Shown one piece after another: positions 5,562 through 10,692 of a stretch of DNA of 10,692 nucleotides. Within the stretch, counting starts at the first letter, position 1; every line of letters starts with the position of its first letter. A program made the position numbers and the translations under genes. This DNA comes from UBA1435 sp041663285 (lineage in GTDB: Bacteria; Patescibacteriota; Microgenomatia; UBA12405), in NCBI GenBank assembly GCA_041663285.1, contig JBAZSP010000033.1:1-10692 (forward strand), written 5' to 3'. The notes below the pieces were generated by a model, which saw nothing but the letters and a program-made list of their open reading frames with translations, was not told the origin of the DNA and did not search any database.

Positions 5562-5691
5562 AATGTTTAGCTTAATTCTCAGCCTCCAAATTCTACTCGT
5601 CCTGGTTATCAAAACCAGGCTGTCGGAGGTCAGGATAAGCTAACAAGCCACCCTTAACAAATCCAACCCCCGACGCCCGTCGGGGGTTTTT
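5562..5691 (+). ncRNA. Orphan small RNA B (~130 nt): stacked hairpin plus terminator
   Basis: A clear three-step hairpin is visible. TTAGCTTA (5567-5574) pairs with TAAGCTAA (5636-5643), CCTCC (5583-5587) with GGAGG (5625-5629), and CCTGGTT (5601-5607) with AACCAGG (5613-5619) around loop ATCAA. Two asymmetric internal loops, both larger on the 5' side, separate the helices. A single-stranded linker and a strong terminator follow. Coding potential is absent. It could equally be a structured 3' UTR of hisS, but it has its own promoter candidate. I do not recognise the family. The layout resembles RNA A upstream. Confidence 0.6.
5667..5691 (+). terminator. Intrinsic terminator after hisS / small RNA B
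   Basis: CCCCCGAC (5667-5674), loop GCCC, GTCGGGGG (5679-5686), then TTTTT. The stem is a perfect 8 bp. Confidence 0.92.
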
Positions 5692-5783
5692 CGTTTCCAA
5701 TATGGTCCAAATTCATCCTTTCACTCTCCATTTTATTGTCAAGCTAGTTATCATATTTCTTCATATTATTCATTAATATCATT

Positions 5784-5951
5784 ATGAAAAAAGAAAAAAT
5801 TCCGCCATCCACTGTACCTGTAACCGGTTCAGGATGTGATCGAAACGGAGAGCTGCATTACATTAAGGGCTTTGATAAAAAAATCCCTGGTCCATATGAT
5901 TTTCTTGGATCTCGAAAAACCAGGCCAAAAATCACTCCTCCACCTTCCTAA
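5784..5951 (+). CDS. Small orphan protein, 55 aa, basic and Pro-rich
   Basis: ATG 5784 to TAA 5949-5951. The product begins MKKEKIPPSTVPVTGSG, continues with NGELHYIKGFDKKIPGPYDF (residues 21-40) and ends in a Pro-rich tail (KITPPPS). It is basic, has no membrane segment or signal peptide, and carries a single Cys. The core is not low-complexity, and the frame stays open while the other frames are less protein-like. It lies between the RNA B terminator and rpmE and probably has its own transcription start in the AT-rich stretch 5736-5783, although I see no convincing promoter or Shine-Dalgarno. I do not recognise a family. The position next to rpmE-prfA hints at a translation-related role, but this is a guess. 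Confidence 0.55.
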   Translation: MKKEKIPPSTVPVTGSGCDRNGELHYIKGFDKKIPGPYDFLGSRKTRPKITPPPS

Positions 5952-5988
5952 GACAAACAAACTAAATAGCCAAGGATGGCCAATTAAA

Positions 5989-5997
5989 TGTTATAAT
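5989..5997 (+). promoter_or_regulatory. Perfect extended -10 promoter of rpmE-prfA
   Basis: TGTTATAAT (TGn plus consensus TATAAT at 5992-5997). The predicted start at 6003-6005 falls on or next to the rpmE ATG at 6005, so the mRNA is probably leaderless. No -35 is recognisable. Confidence 0.7.
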
Positions 5998-6004
5998 AAA
6001 CCTT

Positions 6005-6256
6005 ATGAAATCAGGAATCCATCCCAACTATTTTGACACCTGCCAGGTTAGCTGTGCCTGTGGCAACAAGTTTACCACCGGCTCAACCATCGAAAAAATC
6101 GATGTTGAAGTTTGCAGTAACTGCCATCCCTTCTTTACCGGACAACACAAATTTGTTGACGCCCGCGGCCGAATTGACATCTTCAAGAAAAAAGTTGAAC
6201 AGGGCAAAGGCTACGTTACCAAAAAGACTCGTCAAGCTGCCAAAAAGTCAAAATAG
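6005..6256 (+). CDS. rpmE: 50S ribosomal protein bL31, zinc-binding form
   Basis: 83 aa. The family start MKSGIHPNY is present, with the four zinc ligands of the C+ form: C17 and C19 (CACGN), and C37 and C40 (CSNCHPFFTG). A shared C-terminal part, KFVDARGRIDIFKKK, and a basic tail rich in Lys follow. bL31 sits at the central protuberance and helps bridge the 50S and 30S subunits; the cysteine form is the zinc-replete paralogue. Length is normal for a form with a basic extension. It is followed after 55 nt by prfA, the common rpmE-prfA order. There is no Shine-Dalgarno, in line with a leaderless start. Confidence 0.96.
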   Translation: MKSGIHPNYFDTCQVSCACGNKFTTGSTIEKIDVEVCSNCHPFFTGQHKFVDARGRIDIFKKKVEQGKGYVTKKTRQAAKKSK

Positions 6257-6311
6257 CTTTCTAATCCAGCTACTCGTAATTGGTAATTAAATAATTGATA
6301 ATTGAATTGCT

Positions 6312-7022
6312 GTGCCCACCATTAACCCCAATGTTGCTATACTCGAGTTTCGTCCCGGCCCCGGAGGTGAAGAATCCTATCTTTGGCTCAAAGACTTGCT
6401 CAACATGTATGTCCGCTATGCCAACAAAGTCGGCTGGAAAGTCACTCAAATCGATGACGACGTAATCAAAATTACCGGTATCGGTGCTTTTGACCAGCTA
6501 AAATGGGAAACTGGCACCCACCGGGTTCAGCGGATCCCCGTCACCGAAAAACACGGTCGTATCCATACTTCAACTGCCGCGGTAGTCGTCCTGCCTATGA
6601 TCAGCAGCAACGATATCCCCCTCCGTCCCGAAGATGTCGAAATGACCGCTACCCGGGCCGGTGGTCATGGTGGCCAAAACGTCAACAAAGTCGCCACTGC
6701 CGTCAGGATTGTTCATCGCCCCACCGGCTTAACTTTTTCTGTCCGCCAGGAACGCTCCCAACAGCAAAACCGCGAAATCGCCATGGACTTACTCCGGGCC
6801 AAACTCTGGCAAATCGAAGAAGAAAAACGCACTTCCCAAATTGGCACTGCCCGTTCTTCTATCGGTATGGCCATGCGGGCCGACAAGATCCGGACTTATA
6901 ATTACGCCCGTAACCAGGTTAAAGATCACCGCATCGATAAATCTTTTAATCTCTCAAATTGTTTGAGTGGTGATTTAACCGATCTGCTTCTCGAGCTAAC
7001 CGTCCTTAGCGAGTCACCTTAA
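6312..7022 (+). CDS. prfA: Peptide chain release factor 1, short form lacking domain 1
   Basis: 236 aa from GTG 6312; normal RF1 is about 350-360. An in-frame TGA at 6303-6305 blocks any upstream extension, so the N-terminal helical domain 1 (about 100 residues) is absent. Domain 2 begins at once (ILEFRPGPGGEESYLWLKDL). The stop-codon reading tripeptide PVT (76-78) is the RF1 PxT type, in RVQRIPVTEKHGRIHTST, so UAA/UAG recognition is expected. The catalytic GGQ is residues 120-122 in RAGGHGGQNVNK, a wording more often seen in RF2/RF-H-like factors. The end has IRTYNYARNQVKDHRID, as in RF1. The gene is intact, with no frameshift. Its last bases overlap the convergent 544-aa gene. It is likely the working RF1 of this lineage; a specialised rescue factor is the alternative. 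Confidence 0.9.
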   Translation: MPTINPNVAILEFRPGPGGEESYLWLKDLLNMYVRYANKVGWKVTQIDDDVIKITGIGAFDQLKWETGTHRVQRIPVTEKHGRIHTSTAAVVVLPMISSNDIPLRPEDVEMTATRAGGHGGQNVNKVATAVRIVHRPTGLTFSVRQERSQQQNREIAMDLLRAKLWQIEEEKRTSQIGTARSSIGMAMRADKIRTYNYARNQVKDHRIDKSFNLSNCLSGDLTDLLLELTVLSESP

Positions 7023-8653
7023 AAACCATAAAGTGATTGCATTAATCTTCTATACCCCTCCTCGTCAATCTCTTCATCAGATAGCCCTAGCCTTTTTTGT
7101 GCCAATGTGATCCAGGCTTCCTGAAATAATAAGGACGACTCTACCATGGTCAAATAAAATTCTCTTCTTGTTATTAAATTTCGCAAGTAATTTGTATAAA
7201 CCCGCACAAAATCGTGATACTCCCCTTTGGGCAAGTTCCTTATTTTTTCCAATAAACTGGTTAAAAAATTCCCTTCGCTTAATAAATGATGTAGGCCGGG
7301 AAAAATATTCTTTATCATCTCTGATCCAAACACATTAAACCTATTTGTTGGATCTTCAAAATCAATATCCCAAAACCTTCCTATAGCAAATTCAGGATTA
7401 TGCATTAAGGCTCCAGTAAATCCGTGATACATTGATTTAAGAACCCTATCTCTTCTTTCCTTATCTAGTTCTCTCCAAATATAATCCCCCGCCGGCCGCC
7501 ACACATTTACTGCCAACCATTCCATAAACTCTCTTGAATCCATTCCTTTCGCTATTGGATAAATTCCTCCCCCCGAACCAGCCCAACATGTTTTATTTTC
7601 TCTAATCACAACTGCGGCCGAAGTTACCGGATCAAAGCACCTTAACACTTCCGGGCAGCAATAATAGCTCGGCGTTAAATTCAACTTGTACCTTCTCCCC
7701 TCCTGGGTATATTCAACTTCTTCTGCCATCTGCGAAATTCTAGGAAAAAAATCCAGCCTTGCCCCAACCACATTGCCTGTCTGATCTAATGTCAGCAATA
7801 CCGGGTTGGGTAGACTTCCATGAGTAGCAAGATAATGCGCTAATCCCAGGCTACGATATATTCCATCGGTATCACCGCAAAAAGCCATTTGAACAAAAGG
7901 GTCATTAAACTCTCTTTCTCTTAATTGTTCATATACCACTCTTTCTCTTTCACTTCCTAGATGGCTAAAATCACCGGGTCGATACAATGTAGGCTTCATC
8001 CCAATTTCCAGCCTAGTAAATCCTGGCCGACTGGCAGAAGCTACAATCCTGGTTTGAATAAGCATTCCAATACCTTGGTCTATGCGACTTTTTACTTCTT
8101 GCAGAGTTAAATTCTGTCTACCCAAAATTAAAATATCTATATCCCCTTCATGGCCAAGGTCAGTTCCCTGGATAGCCGCCGTCCAATAATCTTCAGGCGA
8201 AAATTCCCCCCTTTGGGTCAAACCTCTTTGATAACTAGGTAATTTCCCCGGTGATATTTCCATTGCCACTCCATGAATTAGGATTAGTTTAATTTCTTGA
8301 TTTTGTGAATTTTTCAAAAATCTAGACAGTTCTCGGCCAATACCGGTATAGCTTATCGCCTGTCCTTCGGCTGATACTAATCCATAAATACCTCTTAAGT
8401 CCGGTGGCTCAACTTTTATCACATTTAGGCCATATTGAGGATACTTGATTATTTCCTCACCAGCGGCGATCCTCGCTGATATATCATCTAACAGCACCAA
8501 AGTTTGGTCATTATCTAGTAACGGTACAAATCTTTCTTCGCCCGCTCTTGTTAGCATCTCCGCTAATCCTGATCTCCTTTGCAAGACAGGCTCACTGTCT
8601 GAGTTTCTTCTTCGTTCCCCCGATTCTCCAGCTTCTTTAGAAGGATGGCTCAT
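7019..8653 (-). CDS. Uncharacterised 544-aa protein with nucleotidyltransferase-type GT...DID motif
   Basis: Not a family I recognise. The strongest clue is AIQGTDLGHEGDIDILILG (about 160-178), which fits the polymerase-beta-type nucleotidyltransferase signature (hG[GS]...DhDh), with D171 and D173 as metal ligands and E216 (TRLEIGMK) as a candidate third acid. The first 35 residues are polar and probably disordered. There is no signal peptide or membrane segment. The C-terminal half is mixed alpha/beta, then helical, with a Cys pair (YYCCPEV, 330-336), GSGGGIYPI (359-367) and HGFTGALMHNPEF (410-422). The gene starts 6 nt after the STAND-regulator stop (AGGATT then ATG), so the two are cotranscribed. 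Its 3' end overlaps prfA tail to tail. Codon choice looks more mixed than in dnaB or the regulator gene, perhaps indicating a different origin. Substrate (nucleotide, tRNA, antibiotic or protein) cannot be stated. Confidence 0.55.
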   Translation of the reverse strand: MSHPSKEAGESGERRRNSDSEPVLQRRSGLAEMLTRAGEERFVPLLDNDQTLVLLDDISARIAAGEEIIKYPQYGLNVIKVEPPDLRGIYGLVSAEGQAISYTGIGRELSRFLKNSQNQEIKLILIHGVAMEISPGKLPSYQRGLTQRGEFSPEDYWTAAIQGTDLGHEGDIDILILGRQNLTLQEVKSRIDQGIGMLIQTRIVASASRPGFTRLEIGMKPTLYRPGDFSHLGSERERVVYEQLREREFNDPFVQMAFCGDTDGIYRSLGLAHYLATHGSLPNPVLLTLDQTGNVVGARLDFFPRISQMAEEVEYTQEGRRYKLNLTPSYYCCPEVLRCFDPVTSAAVVIRENKTCWAGSGGGIYPIAKGMDSREFMEWLAVNVWRPAGDYIWRELDKERRDRVLKSMYHGFTGALMHNPEFAIGRFWDIDFEDPTNRFNVFGSEMIKNIFPGLHHLLSEGNFLTSLLEKIRNLPKGEYHDFVRVYTNYLRNLITRREFYLTMVESSLLFQEAWITLAQKRLGLSDEEIDEEGYRRLMQSLYGF

Positions 8654-8659
8654 AATCCT

Positions 8660-9934
8660 TTAGTTTATTAGCCTATACCCCCGCCTCCTAATCGCCTGCA
8701 GCTTGTCCCGACACCCGATTTTTTCTAACTTTTTTCTCAAATTATATAGCGCCTTATCCATCGCCCAGTCAGAATACTTCTCGTACGAATCCTTGCCCCA
8801 CAAAATTTCCGCCACTTTTTCCCTTGTAACTACCTGATTTTTTACTCCGATTAAAAAAATCAGCAACTTATGTTCAGTCAAGCTAAAATTATCCGATACT
8901 CTTTCCCCGTTAACCGCAATTTCCCCGCTCTCCTGATTAACTGACAGCTCATTTCCTCCTTCAATTTTTCTATTTCGCAAAAAATTCCCAAAAGCTTCCG
9001 AAAACAATACCGCCTTTCCCGCTGCCTCATTCACCAGCCTAAGCCCTTTTAAATATTCCGACACTTTTCCATAACTTATTGCTTCCCCGTTCGCCACCTG
9101 TCCCACCGTCCTTTTATCATCCGCCGGCATCACCTCCCAAATGTCTTTAAATGCCTTATTGATTTCCCACGATTCAGCAAAAAACTTATACCACTTTGCC
9201 TCACTATCATCTTTAAGCCAAACTGACTCCCTTAGCCCCAATTTAATCAAAAACGGATGTCCGCCGCTTATCCGGCTGATAATATCTTTTTGCTTGTTCG
9301 AGGCGACATACTTATATTTACCGGCCAGCTCTTGTATCACCACCTCTCGGTCATCACCACCAAATAACGGGTAATAAACAATATTTGCACATACCAATTC
9401 TGCCAGTTTACCGTACTTATTCAATTTATCATCCACTACAAGGCTCTGGTTGCTGGCAAATACATAATGTATTCTTGTCTTATCCAACCTCCAAAGGTAT
9501 ACCAGGTTGTTAAAAAACTGGATCGGATATTCCGCCCTCTCCCACTGTTTAAAAATAAAAATCAGGTGTATTCCCTCACCTACTAGCTTAACTATCTTTT
9601 TTTCCAAGTTATTAAATATCTTCAGGTAATCTTCCCCGCCAAGTTCTTCAATTTCCAGCTCCGAAACCATTATCTTAAAAATTTCTCCCGGGTTCGTCGA
9701 CATCATTTTCTCCCAATCAATCAACACAATTTTGTAATTCCCCAATCGTTCAAATCCAATCTCTTTTGACTTATCGGCAATATATTTTATTGCCTTACTC
9801 CTGCCCGCATGGGGCACAAACACCACCGTCGCCGCCTCTTCTCTTATCAGGCTTTCCAAAATATTTCCGCCAAATATCTCTTTTTCGGTAGCATCGGTCA
9901 ATATATGATCCAGTTTACGTTTACCCTTTGGCAT
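8660..9934 (-). CDS. STAND-like ATPase with C-terminal OmpR/PhoB-type winged-helix DNA-binding domain
   Basis: 424 aa, cytosolic. The N-terminal NTPase module has TVVFVPHAGRSKAIKYI (36-52) where a Walker A would lie, but it lacks the canonical GKT/S. LIFIFKQWE (124-132) occupies the Walker B/DE position with Lys instead of Asp. SGGHPFLIKL (223-232) is the sensor-like motif typical of STAND/archaeal-type AAA ATPases. A helical region follows. Residues about 329-424 form a Trans_reg_C winged helix: FSLTEHKLLIFLI, VTREKVAEILWG, MDKALYNLRKKLEKI and RRRGYRLIN. It is thus likely a signal-responsive transcription regulator whose ATPase may bind without hydrolysing nucleotide. It lies 6 nt upstream of the 544-aa gene and has its own extended -10 promoter, so it probably regulates its own operon. 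The domain call is strong; the signal and targets are unknown. Confidence 0.82.
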   Translation of the reverse strand: MPKGKRKLDHILTDATEKEIFGGNILESLIREEAATVVFVPHAGRSKAIKYIADKSKEIGFERLGNYKIVLIDWEKMMSTNPGEIFKIMVSELEIEELGGEDYLKIFNNLEKKIVKLVGEGIHLIFIFKQWERAEYPIQFFNNLVYLWRLDKTRIHYVFASNQSLVVDDKLNKYGKLAELVCANIVYYPLFGGDDREVVIQELAGKYKYVASNKQKDIISRISGGHPFLIKLGLRESVWLKDDSEAKWYKFFAESWEINKAFKDIWEVMPADDKRTVGQVANGEAISYGKVSEYLKGLRLVNEAAGKAVLFSEAFGNFLRNRKIEGGNELSVNQESGEIAVNGERVSDNFSLTEHKLLIFLIGVKNQVVTREKVAEILWGKDSYEKYSDWAMDKALYNLRKKLEKIGCRDKLQAIRRRGYRLIN

Positions 9935-9948
9935 AGTATAGTGGCCGG

Positions 9949-9957
9949 ATTATATCA
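9949..9957 (-). promoter_or_regulatory. Extended -10 promoter of the STAND regulator operon
   Basis: Read on the minus strand this is TGATATAAT, a perfect TGn-TATAAT. The start is expected at about 9942, leaving a leader of about 8 nt before the ATG at 9934. No clear -35 is seen. No promoter for the plus-strand receiver gene is evident in 9958-10117, which otherwise holds only AT-rich sequence. Confidence 0.6.
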
Positions 9958-10117
9958 AATTATATATATTTATCCAACTTCCTCCAAATTTATCCTATTA
10001 ATAATCATTTTCACGAAGTCACCCACCTCTATCTTCGTCCGAATTATCTCCAAATAACAATCAGGCTAATCCTTTATAGGCAATTTATTATTAAGCCAAT
10101 TAACAATTCAAGCCCAT

Positions 10118-10486
10118 ATGTACCACAGTAAAAACATCGCCATTTTTATTGACGACCAGCAATACTTCAATCATTGTAAATATATGTTTGAAGCGTCAGG
10201 CTACCACATTGTCGGAGTCGCCAGTTCTCTCGAACAAGCCAATCACCTTCTCACCCGTCTTGACCAATATCAAATCGGAGCCGCCATTATCGACGGGTGC
10301 CTTTCCAAAAATAAAAGTGATTGCAAAGAAGGTTCCTCTATTGCCAACAAAGTTAAAAAAATTAATCGGTCAATCATCACCATCGGATTTGATACCGTCA
10401 ACGACGTCCCCGGCGCTGATTACCAATCCCCAAAAATCGACGGTACTTCCAAACTAATAAATTTACTCGACGAAATCCTAAATTAA
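10118..10486 (+). CDS. Stand-alone receiver-domain-like (CheY-fold) protein, atypical
   Basis: 122 aa, the length of a single receiver domain. The strand-1 acidic pair is present (IAIFIDDQ, D12-D13). The candidate phospho-acceptor is D59 (AAIIDGCLS), the strand-4 hydroxyl residue is T88 (SIITIGF), and a Lys follows strand 5 (K106 in SPKIDG, where normal receivers have KP). The last helix is KLINLLDEILN. The insertion after D59 (KNKSDCKEG) and the altered K-P motif make phosphorylation uncertain. No output domain is attached and no sensor kinase is in the window. A 42-aa Cys-rich gene follows after 15 nt. It may signal to the divergent STAND regulator next door, but nothing in the sequence proves this. 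Confidence 0.6.
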   Translation: MYHSKNIAIFIDDQQYFNHCKYMFEASGYHIVGVASSLEQANHLLTRLDQYQIGAAIIDGCLSKNKSDCKEGSSIANKVKKINRSIITIGFDTVNDVPGADYQSPKIDGTSKLINLLDEILN

Positions 10487-10501
10487 TCATTAATCAACAC
10501 T

Positions 10502-10630
10502 ATGACCACAAAATGGTGCCTCAACTGCACCTACCGGCCTTACTGCAAAACTTACAAAACCAGCCGAAAAACCAAAAAACCCGCCAAATTTTCGGGCACC
10601 CCTCTTACTCCTTCCTCTTCTCCAGCTTAA
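10502..10630 (+). CDS. Small Cys-containing peptide, 42 aa
   Basis: ATG 10502 to TAA 10628-10630, 15 nt after the receiver-like gene and in the same direction. The product has three Cys near the start (WCLNC, then C15 in YRPYCKTYK), a basic middle (SRKTKKPAKF) and a Ser/Pro tail. CxxC plus one Cys hints at metal binding, but a fourth ligand is missing. The 3' end overlaps the minus-strand PDZ-domain gene by 26 nt. No family is recognised; a chance open frame is possible. Confidence 0.4.
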   Translation: MTTKWCLNCTYRPYCKTYKTSRKTKKPAKFSGTPLTPSSSPA

Positions 10631-10692
10631 CCTCCAAATTCATCTCTTTCTCTTCCCGCCAAATTTTCAATTTCACCGTTTGGCCCACTTTC
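10605..10692 (-). CDS. C-terminal end of a PDZ-domain protein, probably HtrA/DegP-like serine protease (partial)
   Basis: The stop TAA is at 10607-10605, with 28 codons visible to the window edge: VGQTVKLKIWREEKEMNLEV followed by KLEKRKE. This is the final beta strands of a PDZ domain as found at the C-terminus of trypsin-like HtrA/DegP/DegQ proteases (typical wording VGDxVxLxVxRxGxxxxxxVxL). HtrA proteases degrade or refold damaged proteins in the envelope. The catalytic domain lies outside the window, so another PDZ protein (for example a C-terminal processing or site-2 protease) is not excluded. Confidence 0.6.
   Translation of the reverse strand, partial: KVGQTVKLKIWREEKEMNLEVKLEKRKE

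Noticed and set aside
5952..5988. rpmE as second gene of an operon with the 55-aa gene only
   Set aside because: A perfect extended -10 lies between them with its start on the rpmE ATG, so independent transcription is more likely, though readthrough remains possible.
6953..6967. CTCAAA/TTTGAG hairpin near the end of prfA as a terminator
   Set aside because: Weak AT-rich stem without a T run, inside the RF1 coding sequence.
10149..10457. Second plus-strand open frame over the receiver-like gene
   Set aside because: Low-complexity product in a shifted frame of the receiver-like gene, which shows recognisable CheY-fold residues.

Overview
The window looks like a chromosomal segment of an ultrasmall Patescibacteria/CPR bacterium, perhaps of the Microgenomates side. 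This rests on gene style, not a marker tree: very compact genes with 3-7 nt gaps or 4-nt ATGA overlaps, few Shine-Dalgarno sequences, extended -10 promoters lying almost on top of start codons, a release factor 1 without its N-terminal domain, a degenerate metallo-beta-lactamase-fold protein next to dnaB, and DUF5666-like surface proteins. UGA is used as a stop, so this is not a UGA-glycine (code 25) lineage.

Layout. 1-1481 (minus): replicative helicase dnaB, cut by the window edge, preceded by a degenerate MBL-fold gene. 1534-2759 (plus): a divergent pair of overlapping genes for a membrane-anchored and a secreted protein. 2760-3474: a gene-free but highly structured region with a small RNA (strong promoter plus terminator), a promoter inside a long inverted repeat, two hairpins, tRNA-His(GTG), and a ~260-nt structured leader ending in a terminator. 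3475-5558: a DapF-fold racemase resembling histidine racemase CntK, overlapping histidyl-tRNA synthetase. 5559-5691: another hairpin RNA with promoter and terminator. 5784-7022: a 55-aa orphan protein, bL31 (rpmE) and short RF1 (prfA). 7019-9934 (minus): a STAND-like ATPase with an OmpR-type winged helix, followed by a 544-aa protein with a polymerase-beta-type nucleotidyltransferase signature. 10118-10630 (plus): a degenerate receiver-domain protein and a 42-aa Cys-rich peptide. The end (minus) is the C-terminal tail of a PDZ domain, probably of an HtrA-like protease.

The most interesting unit is 2972-5558. tRNA-His, an attenuator-like leader RNA, a histidine-racemase-like enzyme and HisRS are consecutive, and the enzyme and synthetase genes overlap. 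A plausible reading is that the racemase supplies or adjusts L-histidine (for example from scavenged D-His) for charging in an auxotroph, under control of the leader RNA. The second candidate system is the STAND-winged-helix plus nucleotidyltransferase pair.
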